From positions 1 through 55,555 of the forward strand of contig PAOU01000011.1 in the NCBI GenBank assembly GCA_002708085.1: a stretch of DNA of 55,555 bases. Reading direction: 5' to 3'. The notes below the pieces were generated by a model. It did no database searches and had not been told where the DNA came from. It worked only from the letters and a program-made list of their open reading frames with translations. The DNA comes from Dehalococcoidia bacterium. Its GTDB lineage: Bacteria; Chloroflexota; Dehalococcoidia; Lucifugimonadales; Lucifugimonadaceae. The translations under genes and the position numbers were made by a program. This document shows positions 9,449 through 19,764 of this stretch, in pieces (position 1 is the stretch's first letter; the number at the start of each line of letters is the position of its first letter).

Positions 9449-10282
9449 ATGAGGAAAATTTCATTTTTAGGCCCTGAAGGAACATATAGTGGTTTAGCTT
9501 TAAGTGAATATGATTCCAAAGCTTCAAGAGTTCCTTGTAGAACTTTTAGCGAGGCTTTAGGTTTACTAGAATCTGATCAAGTAACTGATTGTATAGTTCC
9601 TATAGAAAATAGTTTGCATGGTTCTATTGTAGAAGTATTAGATTTTCTAATAGAAACTCCATCTGTAAAAATCAAAAATGAACTTTTAATAAAAATTGAT
9701 AATTGTCTTCTTTCAAAATCAAAAATGAGGTTATCTGAGATAGAAGTTTTGTTTTCTCACCCACAACCTTTGGGTCAATGTAAAGATTACATTAATAAAA
9801 ATTTATCTAATGCAAAATTAATAGCTTCATTAAGTACAATTTCTGCAATAGAAGATTTAGAAAATAGTGGTTTGAAAGGTGCTGTTATAGGGCCTAAATG
9901 GGCTGCTGAGCAAAATAATTTAAATATTTTAGAAGAAAAAATAGATGGAGGATTGATGAATATCACAAGATTCGTGATATTAAGTAAAAATACTTCTATG
10001 GAATCTACTAGAAAAGATAAGACTTCTATAGTATTTAGCTTTGATGAAGATTCTCCTGGTAGTTTATTCGAGGTTCTTAGGCCATTTGCAATAAGAAAGA
10101 TCAATCTAACTAAAATAGAATCTAGACCTACTAGAAAACAACTAGGAAGATATTATTTTTTTATTGATATTGAAGGAAATTTTAATAATCCAGAGATGAA
10201 AATAGTACTAGATGAGACTTTAAAATATACAAGTGAATTAAAAATATTAGGTTCTTATCCTAAAGTTAATTATAATCTTTAG
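9449..10282 (+). CDS. pheA: Prephenate dehydratase with ACT domain
   Basis: FLGPEGTYSGLAL, CIVPIENSLHGSIVEVLD, SHPQPLGQC, and ACT-domain ESRPTRKQLGRYYFFIDIEG. Confidence 0.93.
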   Translation: MRKISFLGPEGTYSGLALSEYDSKASRVPCRTFSEALGLLESDQVTDCIVPIENSLHGSIVEVLDFLIETPSVKIKNELLIKIDNCLLSKSKMRLSEIEVLFSHPQPLGQCKDYINKNLSNAKLIASLSTISAIEDLENSGLKGAVIGPKWAAEQNNLNILEEKIDGGLMNITRFVILSKNTSMESTRKDKTSIVFSFDEDSPGSLFEVLRPFAIRKINLTKIESRPTRKQLGRYYFFIDIEGNFNNPEMKIVLDETLKYTSELKILGSYPKVNYNL

Positions 10283-10536
10283 ATATCTTCTAAATAATCT
10301 TCATCTCTCATTTCTCCAGCTACTTTTCTGCCTTCATGAGTAGCAGTGATAATTCTTTCCTTGGCTGCTTCACTTAACTCTTCAGCTTTTTCTTTCCAAT
10401 CACTTGTTTTATCAGAAATAATACTTCTTGTTTCTTCTCCAGATTTTGGAGCAAATAGCACACCCATAGTTAAACCAGCAATACTACCTAGAAAAAGTCC
10501 AGTATAAAAACCAGCTCCATTCTTATTTTCAGACAT
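10279..10536 (-). CDS. YtxH-like small membrane/stress protein
   Basis: GLFLGSIAGLTMGVLFAPKSGEETRSII is the YtxH signature. Confidence 0.8.
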   Translation of the reverse strand: MSENKNGAGFYTGLFLGSIAGLTMGVLFAPKSGEETRSIISDKTSDWKEKAEELSEAAKERIITATHEGRKVAGEMRDEDYLEDI

Positions 10537-10553
10537 TTGTCTCCTAAGTTATC

Positions 10554-10874
10554 TTATTTATCTTTTTTATCTTCTTTATCTTCTTTGGTTTCTTTTTGTT
10601 GTGAAGATTTATTCGTGAATTTATTGATCATTGATCTTAGTTTTTTGAATCCATTAGTGATTTTGAGTACAGGAAAAGTAATATCATCAATAATTTTATT
10701 TGAAATTTGATCTAGGCGGTTTGCAGTTCGACTAAGAGCAGAAATAGTTTTATTGATATCTTTATACATTTTAAATATTAGAAATAATATTAATAAAGAA
10801 GAAGTAAAAACAGTTACTCCGGTAATTATTAAAACTATATCTCTAATGAAAGTAATTAATTCTTGATTTTCCAT
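10554..10874 (-). CDS. DUF948-like small membrane protein
   Basis: Single N-terminal TM helix, coiled-coil-like segment and charged KETKEDKEDKKDK tail; adjacent to YtxH, as often seen for DUF948. Confidence 0.5.
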   Translation of the reverse strand: MENQELITFIRDIVLIITGVTVFTSSLLILFLIFKMYKDINKTISALSRTANRLDQISNKIIDDITFPVLKITNGFKKLRSMINKFTNKSSQQKETKEDKEDKKDK

Positions 10875-10970
10875 ATCAAAATTTTAAGGATTATTCATGA
10901 ATAGTATCAATAATAGAACTTAGAGTAAAGTTATATTAAGTAAATAGTTAATAACAATATTGTGAATAAC

Positions 10971-12554
10971 TTAAACTAGAAAATCTTTTAGTTTTTTTGA
11001 CCTTGTGGGGTGTCTAAGCTTTCTTAAGGCTTTTGCTTCTATTTGTCTAATTCTTTCTCTTGTTACACCAAATTCTCTTCCAACTTCTTCTAATGTTCTA
11101 CTCCTCCCATCTTCTAATCCAAATCTAAGTTGAAGTACTCTTTGTTCTCTAATATTTAAACTTCCTAATACATTATTAACATGATCTTTTAATAAATTAT
11201 GAGAAGCTGCATCGGATGGTCCTAAAGAGGTAACATCTTCTATAAAATCGCCTAATAACGAATCGTCTTCTTCTCCTATAGGCGTTGCTAAGGATACTGG
11301 TTCTTGAGAAATTTTTAAAATTTCTCTTACTTTTTCTGGTGATAAATCCATTTCTTTTGCTAATTCTCTAGTAGTAGGTTCCCTTCCGTATTCTTGAACT
11401 AATCTTCTACTAACCCTTAATAATTTATTTATGGTTTCAACCATATGAACTGGAACTCTGATAGTTCTTGCTTGGTCTGCTATAGCTCTTGTAATAGCTT
11501 GTCTAATCCACCAAGTAGCATAAGTACTAAACTTAAAACCTTTTCTATAATCGAATTTTTCTACAGCTCTTATTAGTCCTATATTGCCTTCCTGTATTAA
11601 ATCTAGAAGAGACATTCCTCTGCCAATATATTTTTTTGCAACACTAACTACTAATCTTAAATTTGCTTTTACTAAATGGTCTTCACAAATTCGACCTTGA
11701 TTTAAAATTTTTTCAATATGGTTTTCATAGAGTGGTTCTAAATCTTGATCTTTATGATACTTAAATGATTTTTTATTAGAACCATATTTTTTCAAATCTT
11801 TTAATTTAGGGTCTTCATCGAATATTTCATTGATAATCCATTTTGGAACCACATCAACTGTTGCAGAAAGATCAGCAATTAGTGATTGTACTTCCTCTTC
11901 ATTTATATTTAGACTGTCAGACATTAAATTAATAAGGGTAAAATAATCTTCAGATTTTGAAGCTCCTGCTAGTAAAGATTTTATTTCCATATTGTTTAAA
12001 TAATTAGAAAGAGTAATATCTGATTTTCCTTTTTCAATATTTAGGAATTTGTATATAACATTAATTGCTTTTAGGTTTGAAGAGATATATGCGAGTGTAT
12101 TTCTGATGATTTGCACATTAAGAGTATTTTGATCTTGATCTGATAGTAAAAGTAGAGATTTAGTATCGTTAATGTATTTTACTATTTCAATTATTCTAGC
12201 TAAATTTCTTTCTCCTTCAGCATTTAATAATTCTACTTTTCCTATTTCTCTAAGATACATTCTTACTGGATCATCTGTGACTAATTCCGTTTCATCTAAT
12301 GTTGTCCATTCAGTAAGGTCTTCTTGAATTTCGTTTAATGAATCTTCTGAAGGCTCTTCCCAGTTATCAAATTGGTTGGGATTAGGTCCTGCCAATATAG
12401 ATTTTAATAAAGGGGAATTTTCATTTATAGCTTCTTCGTCAACGATTTTTTTGGAATCAAATGAAGAAGAATTGGTAGAAATCTCTTCTTGAATATTTAA
12501 TGAGAAGTTTTCATTATCTATAGATGCGTAATCTTTTTTATCTTGTTGACTCAT
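10971..12554 (-). CDS. rpoD: RNA polymerase primary sigma factor
   Basis: [58 protein letters not shown], and C-terminal [31 protein letters not shown]. Confidence 0.97.
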   Translation of the reverse strand: MSQQDKKDYASIDNENFSLNIQEEISTNSSSFDSKKIVDEEAINENSPLLKSILAGPNPNQFDNWEEPSEDSLNEIQEDLTEWTTLDETELVTDDPVRMYLREIGKVELLNAEGERNLARIIEIVKYINDTKSLLLLSDQDQNTLNVQIIRNTLAYISSNLKAINVIYKFLNIEKGKSDITLSNYLNNMEIKSLLAGASKSEDYFTLINLMSDSLNINEEEVQSLIADLSATVDVVPKWIINEIFDEDPKLKDLKKYGSNKKSFKYHKDQDLEPLYENHIEKILNQGRICEDHLVKANLRLVVSVAKKYIGRGMSLLDLIQEGNIGLIRAVEKFDYRKGFKFSTYATWWIRQAITRAIADQARTIRVPVHMVETINKLLRVSRRLVQEYGREPTTRELAKEMDLSPEKVREILKISQEPVSLATPIGEEDDSLLGDFIEDVTSLGPSDAASHNLLKDHVNNVLGSLNIREQRVLQLRFGLEDGRSRTLEEVGREFGVTRERIRQIEAKALRKLRHPTRSKKLKDFLV

Positions 12555-14332
12555 TAATTTTTAGATTCCTGAAGTGTTTTTATTTCTTGATTATCTTTAA
12601 TTGCTTCTTCAATAATATAGTCCCATTCTTGAACAGAATTTTTATCTTTTTCTACCATACGTTCTTTCATAATTTTTTCTGTTTCAATCTTTCTTTCTTT
12701 GAGATATCTTTCACGGATTCTTCTAATATAGTCATTCATAATTGTAATTTTACTTTCATGACTACTAGATGGTTGAGTTTGATTAAATATACTTTCTATT
12801 AACTCTAAAGTAAATTCATCAGAAGAATTTTTCATATTGTTTAATATCTCCTCTAATGGTACATCAGATATGATTTTTTCGTATATATGTTGATAAAGTG
12901 GAGAAAAATATTTTGGATCTATAATAGTTTTAGCGGATTCAATAAGTTCTAAATTGGTAATTAAAAAATTTATCAATGCTTCATCAAGCTTATTTTCATT
13001 GTTTTGCCATGATTGAGAATAAATATGCTTAGATTGTCTTTTATTTTTTTTAGGTTTTGGTAATAGTTGTAATTTTTCTCTGGAAATGTTTAGTTTTTTT
13101 GCTAGATGATCAAATGCTTTATTTTGTTCGTGAGAATTTTTTATAGTAATTATTATTGGATAAATTGATTGTGATGCTTCAATTATTTCAGTTTCATCAG
13201 ACAGATTATAGGAATAATCAATATTTTCTATTAAGTAAAAAATTAAAGATTTAGTATCATTAATGTGAGATTTCCATGATTCAGGATTCTCTCGAATCAT
13301 TGTGTCGGGATCATTATCTTTATCAGAATCACAGAGGTAGATTTTTTCATGTAAAAGATCTGGTTTTTCAAAGTTTCTTATAATTTTTATTAAATTATTA
13401 TAAGTAGCTTTTTTGCCTGCAATATCTGAATCTAGAGATAGAATAATTTTTGAGCATAAAGGATCAAGTATTTTTAAATGGTCATCAGAAATTGCTGTAC
13501 CCATACATCCAACAACATTCATGAACCCGTTTTCATGGGCAGTTATGACATCAAAGTATCCTTCTACTATTATTGCAGAACCAGATTCTTTTATAGAATT
13601 TTTAGCCCAATTGAGTCCATATAATACTTTTGATTTATTGAAAAGTTGAGTTTGTCTAGTATTGATATATTTTGGTTGATTTTGGCCTAAGGCTCTTGCT
13701 CCGAAACCTACTAACTTGTTATTCTCATCCCTTATTTCTATAGTGATTCTATTTGTAAAAGTATCTTTCCAGACGTTATTATTCCATTTGACTAGAAGTC
13801 CTGATTTTATTGCAGATGAGCTATCAACGGATTTTGATTTTAAATGATCAACAAGAGTATTCATTCCCTCATAATTTACCCCCAACCCTCTTCTTGAGAT
13901 TATTTCTTCACTAATACCTCTTTCATTTAAATAATTTCTGGCTTTTAATCCTTCAGGTGTTTTTATTAAAGATTGAAAATAAGAAGCTGCAATTTCATTG
14001 GCATTTTCTACAGAATGAGTATCTCTTTCTGTGTCTGAATTAAAAGTGAGTTTTACTCCAGCTTTACTAGCAGCTATAGATAATGCTTGAGGAAAATTTA
14101 TATTTTCTGAAGTCATAATAAAGTTAAAAATGTCTCCGCCGGTAGAACAAGCACCAAAACATCTCCACGTCTGCTTATCTGGATAGACTACAAAAGAAGG
14201 AGTTTTTTCATTGTGAAAAGGGCACAATCCTTTTAAAGCATTTTTATTACCAGATAAATTAGTGTTATCAGAAACTAATTCTACTAGATCGAGTTTACTT
14301 TTTACTTCTTTTACTAGATCAGGTTTTGCCAT
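12554..14332 (-). CDS. dnaG: DNA primase
   Basis: N-terminal zinc finger ([26 protein letters not shown]), TOPRIM ([28 protein letters not shown]). Stop overlaps the rpoD start (TAATG). Confidence 0.96.
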   Translation of the reverse strand: MAKPDLVKEVKSKLDLVELVSDNTNLSGNKNALKGLCPFHNEKTPSFVVYPDKQTWRCFGACSTGGDIFNFIMTSENINFPQALSIAASKAGVKLTFNSDTERDTHSVENANEIAASYFQSLIKTPEGLKARNYLNERGISEEIISRRGLGVNYEGMNTLVDHLKSKSVDSSSAIKSGLLVKWNNNVWKDTFTNRITIEIRDENNKLVGFGARALGQNQPKYINTRQTQLFNKSKVLYGLNWAKNSIKESGSAIIVEGYFDVITAHENGFMNVVGCMGTAISDDHLKILDPLCSKIILSLDSDIAGKKATYNNLIKIIRNFEKPDLLHEKIYLCDSDKDNDPDTMIRENPESWKSHINDTKSLIFYLIENIDYSYNLSDETEIIEASQSIYPIIITIKNSHEQNKAFDHLAKKLNISREKLQLLPKPKKNKRQSKHIYSQSWQNNENKLDEALINFLITNLELIESAKTIIDPKYFSPLYQHIYEKIISDVPLEEILNNMKNSSDEFTLELIESIFNQTQPSSSHESKITIMNDYIRRIRERYLKERKIETEKIMKERMVEKDKNSVQEWDYIIEEAIKDNQEIKTLQESKN

Positions 14333-14377
14333 TATAAAAGTGAATGATACAGAAATATTAATTATATATTATCTGAC

Positions 14378-15475
14378 CTATAATCTTCCATCAAACATAT
14401 TTGTTGTTAGGCCTGGTTTTATTTGTTCAGCAGTTCTTAAAGCAAAAAGATCAGTCATACCACAAACGTAGTCAGTTACAATTCTGTCTGAAGAGTTTGA
14501 AAGTGATTTAATGTAATCAGGGACTAAGTGAATATTTTTGATGTAATAATCAAATAATATTTTTACTATTTCTTTAGAAATTTCTCCTTCTTTAGTTATT
14601 CCTATTGGAAGATAAATTTTTTCAAACATAAAATTTCTTAAATCTGTGATTGTTTCAGTTACCTTTGGAGACATCCTGATCCAAGAATTTTTACTCTTAC
14701 TAGAAGTTCTGCAGTCCCAAGAACTAATAATTACGTCAGTGATAATATTATTAAGTCTTTCGCTATGTTTTAATCCTAGATCTCTCTTAGTTTTTTCTGG
14801 AAGATCATTATTAGTTATCATTTTTGCTCTTATTGCATCATTAATATCATGTGCTAAATAAGCAATTGAATCAGAAAGTCTTACTATTTGAGCTTCAAGA
14901 GATAGGTTTTTAACTAATTCGGGTTTCATGTAATCTCCCTGAGGTTTTGAGTGGTGTTTTATTCCATCAATAACTTCAAAGGTAAGATTTAACCCAGAGC
15001 CATTTTTTTCAAGAATTTCTACTATTCTTACACTTTGTTTACTATGATGAAAACCTTCAGAATTAAGTTCGTCTAATACATTTTCTCCTATATGACCAAA
15101 TGGAGAATGTCCTAAATCATGACCTAAAGATGTTGCTTCTACTAAATCTTCATTTAAATTAAGTGCTCGAGCAATTGTTCTTCCTATCTGAGATACTTCA
15201 ATAGTATGAGTTAATCTAGTTACATAATGATCACCTAAAGGAGCGATAAAAACTTGGCTTTTATGTTTTAGCCTTCTAAAAGCATTGGTATGAATAATTC
15301 TATCTCTATCTATTTGATAGGGAGAACGGAAATTGTTAGATTCTTCATTATTTAATCTTCCTTTAGACTTTTCTGTTGTCATTGCTAAAGGAGAAAGCAG
15401 TTTTTCATTTTTAGAATTTTGATTTGAAATTTCTTTTATTATTTCATTTAATTCTTCAATTGTTTTTTTACTCAT
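14378..15475 (-). CDS. dgt: dGTP triphosphohydrolase-like HD protein
   Basis: RLTHTIEVSQIGRTIARAL, GHDLGHSPFGHIGE HD motifs. Confidence 0.9.
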   Translation of the reverse strand: MSKKTIEELNEIIKEISNQNSKNEKLLSPLAMTTEKSKGRLNNEESNNFRSPYQIDRDRIIHTNAFRRLKHKSQVFIAPLGDHYVTRLTHTIEVSQIGRTIARALNLNEDLVEATSLGHDLGHSPFGHIGENVLDELNSEGFHHSKQSVRIVEILEKNGSGLNLTFEVIDGIKHHSKPQGDYMKPELVKNLSLEAQIVRLSDSIAYLAHDINDAIRAKMITNNDLPEKTKRDLGLKHSERLNNIITDVIISSWDCRTSSKSKNSWIRMSPKVTETITDLRNFMFEKIYLPIGITKEGEISKEIVKILFDYYIKNIHLVPDYIKSLSNSSDRIVTDYVCGMTDLFALRTAEQIKPGLTTNMFDGRL

Positions 15476-15479
15476 ATAA

Positions 15480-17321
15480 TTATTCCACTGTAACCGTTTT
15501 TGCTAAATTTCTAGGTCTATCTGGATCTAAATTTTTAATGATAGAGGTATGGAATGCTATTAACTGTAATGGGATAGAAAAAAGTATAGGGTTAAGGTAT
15601 TCATCTAGGTTTGGTAATACAATATATTCATCTATTAAAGTAGGTATTAATTTATCTTCTTCAGATATTAGTGCTATAACTTCACCATCTCTAGATAGTA
15701 TTTCATTAATTGAATTAATCATTTTTGAGTGTAACCTTCCTGATGGAGCTAAAATTATTGTAGGCATTGATGGCCCTATTAATGCATTAACTCCATGTTT
15801 CATTTCTCCAGCAGGATAAGACTCAGCATGTAAATAACTTACCTCTTTCATTTTTAATGCGCCTTCGGATGCTATGGGTAGCATATTATCTCTACCTAGA
15901 TAAAGAAGATGATTCTTTGAGCTTATTTTCTCAGAGATTTTTTTATATAGAGGTTGATTTTGAATTATTTCTCCTATCAATCTTGGTAATTGATTTAAAT
16001 TAGTGATAAGACTTTCGATGTCTTTTCTAGGAGAATTATTAAATTTTGATGAAAAAAATAAAGCTAAAATATAAAGTACAATTAATGAACTTGTAAATGT
16101 TTTTGTAGCTGCAACTGAAAATTCTTGTCCACAATTTAATGGGATACACACATCTGAAATTCTACTAGCTTGAGAAATTTCTTGTTCAACTATAGATATA
16201 GTGAAACATCCACTCTCTTTGGATTTTTCTATACATCTTATAGTTTCCGCAGTTTCACCTGATTGTGTGATGGCAATAATTAGATCATTTTTAGAGATAT
16301 TTTTTTCGCTATACAGGAATTCAGAGGAATTTTCTGCAATAGAGGGGATTTTTGTTATAGATTCAAAGTATTTTGCTCCAACCATACATGCATTAAAACT
16401 ACTACCCATACCAATTAAAATAATTCTATTAATTTTTTGAAGGTTTTTTATATATTTTTCAAGCTCATGAAACTCTATAGTAGAATTTTCAAAATTTACT
16501 CTATCTTTTAATGAATATAATGAAGTTTCACTTTGGTCATATATTTCCTTTTCCATAAAATAATTGAATGAAAATTTTGAAAAATTCTCTTTTTTATTGG
16601 TTAAATGATGATAAACAGGAGTGATATTTTTTTTGTTATTTGAAATAGAGATTTTATTTTTCTTTATTAACGCTATATCACCATTTTCTAGTGCAATAAA
16701 TTTATTTGTATTTCCAATTAAAGGAATTGTGTCGCTTGATACTAATGAAAAATTATCTGAATTACTTACTAATAATCCTCCAGAATTACCTATTTTGAAA
16801 GCAAATAATGTTCCTGGATCTTTAATAGAAAAACCAACAATTGAAGAGGCTCCCTGAATTTTTTGTGTTAGTTGATAAATTGAAGATTCTAAAGAAAAAT
16901 CTTCATTTAGATATTTAGATATTAAATGTGAAATAATTTCACTGTCTGTTTCAGATTTGAAAATAACATTTTCATTTAATAACTCTTGTTTTAATTGTAA
17001 GTAGTTTTCTATAATTCCATTATGAGAAATTACCACATCAGAGTTTTGACTGATGTGAGGATGTGCATTTGCTTCAGAAATTTTTCCGTGTGTAGCCCAA
17101 CGAGTATGAGCTATTCCTATATTTCCATTTAAAGTTTCATGGGATAATTTAGTTTTTAATTTTTTTGTATTGCCTACTACTTTATGAATAACTATTTCAT
17201 TTTCATTTTCAATAGTAGAAATTCCTACACTATCGTAACCTCTATATTCAAGTTTTCTAATTCCTTCTATAAGAGATTGGGCTGCAGGCTTATCGCCCAC
17301 ATATGCATAGATTCCACACAT
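15480..17321 (-). CDS. glmS: Glutamine-fructose-6-phosphate aminotransferase (isomerizing)
   Basis: MCGIYAYVGD N-terminal nucleophile Cys, RGYDSVGIST, TRWATHG, SIS domains, C-terminal RPRNLAKTVTVE. Confidence 0.97.
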   Translation of the reverse strand: MCGIYAYVGDKPAAQSLIEGIRKLEYRGYDSVGISTIENENEIVIHKVVGNTKKLKTKLSHETLNGNIGIAHTRWATHGKISEANAHPHISQNSDVVISHNGIIENYLQLKQELLNENVIFKSETDSEIISHLISKYLNEDFSLESSIYQLTQKIQGASSIVGFSIKDPGTLFAFKIGNSGGLLVSNSDNFSLVSSDTIPLIGNTNKFIALENGDIALIKKNKISISNNKKNITPVYHHLTNKKENFSKFSFNYFMEKEIYDQSETSLYSLKDRVNFENSTIEFHELEKYIKNLQKINRIILIGMGSSFNACMVGAKYFESITKIPSIAENSSEFLYSEKNISKNDLIIAITQSGETAETIRCIEKSKESGCFTISIVEQEISQASRISDVCIPLNCGQEFSVAATKTFTSSLIVLYILALFFSSKFNNSPRKDIESLITNLNQLPRLIGEIIQNQPLYKKISEKISSKNHLLYLGRDNMLPIASEGALKMKEVSYLHAESYPAGEMKHGVNALIGPSMPTIILAPSGRLHSKMINSINEILSRDGEVIALISEEDKLIPTLIDEYIVLPNLDEYLNPILFSIPLQLIAFHTSIIKNLDPDRPRNLAKTVTVE

Positions 17322-18026
17322 TCAATTTTCCTTGTTGCTATTATATAAATTTTTTGTAAATTCAAATTTATTTTCTTTATTATAAAATCCTCTATAATCT
17401 TGGGGAAGTAAATCAGCGATTCTAAACATTATTTCACTTGTAATCCCTTCTAGTTCAGATTTATTATTATAGGATAAACCTTCTCTTAATATAAAAGGTT
17501 TTCCACATTTTATTTTTATAGATCCAGTAGGTTTTAGTACTCTGAATACAGAAGTCAGATGATTAGTTCCAGTAATGCTAACTGGCATAAGTGTTGCTTG
17601 ACTGTGAAGAGCTATCTTAGCTATTCCGGTTTTAGCTTTTAATAAATTTCCTTTACTTCTATGTCCTTCAGGAAATATAACCATAGTTCCATTAGGTTTG
17701 GATAAAATATTAAGAATTGACTTAAAGGCATTTAAATCAGCTTTTCCTCTTTTTAACGGGATAGCACCATAAGAATTTAGCAATATTCTAATTATTGGAT
17801 TTTTAAATAACTCTGATTTAGCTGCGAAATATAGTCTTCTGTTAATACTTGCTGATAATATTCCTGGATCTATATTTGCCAAATGGTTACTTACTATAAT
17901 TAGAGGATTGTTTTTAGGTACATTGGTTAAATCTTCAACTCTATATGATGTGGTAAATATTTTAAGAGTTTGACGTAATCCAATATTGCAAGCTTTATTA
18001 AGAATACTCATTATTAATTTTTTCAA
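17322..18026 (-). CDS. plsC: 1-acyl-sn-glycerol-3-phosphate acyltransferase
   Basis: NHLANIDPGIL (HX4D-type) and FPEGHRSKG motifs. Start is TTG at 18026 or ATG at 18011. Confidence 0.88.
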   Translation of the reverse strand: MKKLIMSILNKACNIGLRQTLKIFTTSYRVEDLTNVPKNNPLIIVSNHLANIDPGILSASINRRLYFAAKSELFKNPIIRILLNSYGAIPLKRGKADLNAFKSILNILSKPNGTMVIFPEGHRSKGNLLKAKTGIAKIALHSQATLMPVSITGTNHLTSVFRVLKPTGSIKIKCGKPFILREGLSYNNKSELEGITSEIMFRIADLLPQDYRGFYNKENKFEFTKNLYNSNKEN

Positions 18027-18057
18027 TTATTTCATCTGAAACTTGATGAATATTTTT

Positions 18058-18654
18058 TTACTCTGTATTAATTATTAAGGCATTTTGAGGTACTTTTAAA
18101 GGAGAGAATTTTCTAGACATATCTGAATTGTCTCTTTCTTTTAGATCTTTAAGTACTTTAGAGTAGGGATTTTCTTCAGAATTTTGTGAAAATCTTCTTC
18201 TAGCTCTTTCTTCTGCTGAAGCAGTTAAATAGAATTTTGATTTGGCATTTGGTAACACTATAGTTCCTATATCTCTTCCTACTACTACACAAGAAGAATT
18301 TTTCACAATATCTCTTTGTTTTTTTACCATCATTTCTCTAACATTTTTAAAACTTGATATTTTAGAGACATATTTTTCTACTTCAGAAGAATATAATACA
18401 TCTGTAACGTTAATTTTATTTATTAATACAGTTGTGATATCGATATTTGTTATATCTAAATCAAAATTTAAGGTTTTTAAATCTGTTTCTATTCTATCAA
18501 TAGTAGAATTTTGAAGATTATTTTTAATTAAAAACCAAGTTAAAGCTCTATACATTATTCCTGTATCTAAGAATCCAATCCCTAGTTTTTGTGCTGTTAA
18601 TTTTCCTACTGTTGTTTTTCCTACTCCTGCAGGACCATCTATAGTAATAATCAT
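18058..18654 (-). CDS. cmk: Cytidylate kinase, apparently C-terminally shortened
   Basis: IDGPAGVGKTTVGKLTA, DTGIMYRALTW, GRDIGTIVLPNA, FYLTASAEERARRR. Ends NALIINTE at TAA; 19 further in-frame codons follow (see findings). Confidence 0.93.
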   Translation of the reverse strand: MIITIDGPAGVGKTTVGKLTAQKLGIGFLDTGIMYRALTWFLIKNNLQNSTIDRIETDLKTLNFDLDITNIDITTVLINKINVTDVLYSSEVEKYVSKISSFKNVREMMVKKQRDIVKNSSCVVVGRDIGTIVLPNAKSKFYLTASAEERARRRFSQNSEENPYSKVLKDLKERDNSDMSRKFSPLKVPQNALIINTE

Positions 18655-18671
18655 AAATTTAGTTAGTGTTT

Positions 18672-19742
18672 TTAGTTGGGGTTTACTTGAATATTTTTTG
18701 GAATTTGCTTTACTAAAATGTCAAAAATTATTAATGGATTCACATTCATATCTAGTGTTTTTTTTGAAGACGAAAGATAATTTAACAGAATAAGAGTTTT
18801 TGAAATTGGTATTATAGAAGCAATTTTTTTTGTTTCATCAAAATACTTAGAATAAATAATTTGATGATCTTGATTTGTTTGAATCATTAAAATATCTCTA
18901 CACCAATTTGACCAGCAATCTAATTCGTTTTTTACAGAATCTTTGTTTTTTTTATATTGTCCAGATAATTCATTAGAATATTGTAATTGTTTTGATAAAG
19001 GATTTTTTAATAAATTTAATATTCTTTCAATGGTTTGATTTTGATTGTCTAAAATTATTGGATTTTCTATAATATTAATTGCTTTCCCAAAGCAACCTTG
19101 TGACAGTTTTGCTATAGTACTTAGTTTTTCAGTTTTTTCCGGATAAGTCATTTCTAATAATTTTTCTATGTTTTTAGAAGGTAGAGGAAAAAGTTTATAG
19201 GATTGACATCTTGATTTGATTGTTAAAGGTAAAAAATCTAAAGATTGCACTAATAAAATTAGTAGAAAATTTGGAGATCCTTCTTCTAATATTTTTAATA
19301 AATGATCAATGGATTCTTTTCTTAGTAAATGTGAGTCTTCTACTATAATAACTTGATAATTTCCGTAGAAAGGTTTTATTTGAGATTTTCCTAATATTAA
19401 ATCTCTAACAACACATATTGAAATCACAGTTTGTTTTGTAGTTGGGCCACAACATTTTCTTTCATCATTTTTTTTAGGGTTTGAACATACTGATTCTTTA
19501 TTAATAATTAATACATCAGGGTGATTATTAGAATTAATTCGTTTACATTGGTCACATGAACAATCTTCGACTCCTTTTTCACCTTTACAGTTGATCTCCT
19601 TGGATATATCTAGAGCTAGTGTAGTTTTTCCAGAATTTTTAGGTCCAGAAATAATAATTGAATGTGGTAAAGGATTAGATTTACAGACTTCTTTAAGGCT
19701 GTTAATTACTTTAGGATAACCTAATGTTTGCCAAGAACTAAT
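18672..19742 (-). CDS. holB: DNA polymerase III delta' subunit-like / DnaX-like clamp-loader ATPase; apparent ATT start
   Basis: Reverse-strand translation from ATT at 19742: (I/M)SSWQTLGYPKVINSLKEVCKSNPLPHSIIISGPKNSGKTTLALDISKEINCKGEKGVEDCSCDQCKRINSNNHPDVLIIN... continuing in frame into the listed 251-aa ORF (VIIVEDSHLLRKESIDHLLKILEEGSPNFLLIL, IKSRCQSY). Walker A and zinc-type Cys cluster are upstream of the listed ATG at 19427. Confidence 0.82.
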   Translation of the reverse strand: MSSWQTLGYPKVINSLKEVCKSNPLPHSIIISGPKNSGKTTLALDISKEINCKGEKGVEDCSCDQCKRINSNNHPDVLIINKESVCSNPKKNDERKCCGPTTKQTVISICVVRDLILGKSQIKPFYGNYQVIIVEDSHLLRKESIDHLLKILEEGSPNFLLILLVQSLDFLPLTIKSRCQSYKLFPLPSKNIEKLLEMTYPEKTEKLSTIAKLSQGCFGKAINIIENPIILDNQNQTIERILNLLKNPLSKQLQYSNELSGQYKKNKDSVKNELDCWSNWCRDILMIQTNQDHQIIYSKYFDETKKIASIIPISKTLILLNYLSSSKKTLDMNVNPLIIFDILVKQIPKNIQVNPN

Positions 19743-19764
19743 TTAAACCTCCAGATTTAAAAGT

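Noticed and set aside
10554-10600. 9-bp Lys/Glu/Asp repeat (KEDKEDKKDK) at the end of the DUF948-like gene, and the acidic tail of DegV (54150-54184)
   Set aside because: Low-complexity charged tails are common in AT-rich genomes; no further signal.
10875-10970. Short palindromes (attcatgaat, acaatattgt) in the rpoD/DUF948 spacer as regulatory sites or terminator
   Set aside because: 10-bp palindromes are expected by chance in such AT-rich sequence; no GC-rich stem followed by a T-run was evident.
18058-18060. Stop codon reassignment (TAA read as sense) to explain cmk
   Set aside because: TAA terminates many intact genes in the window at the expected family C-terminus, including argD, argG, argH and sir2.
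19425-19427. ATG 19427 as the holB start (supplied ORF)
   Set aside because: Walker A and the Cys cluster are encoded in frame upstream.
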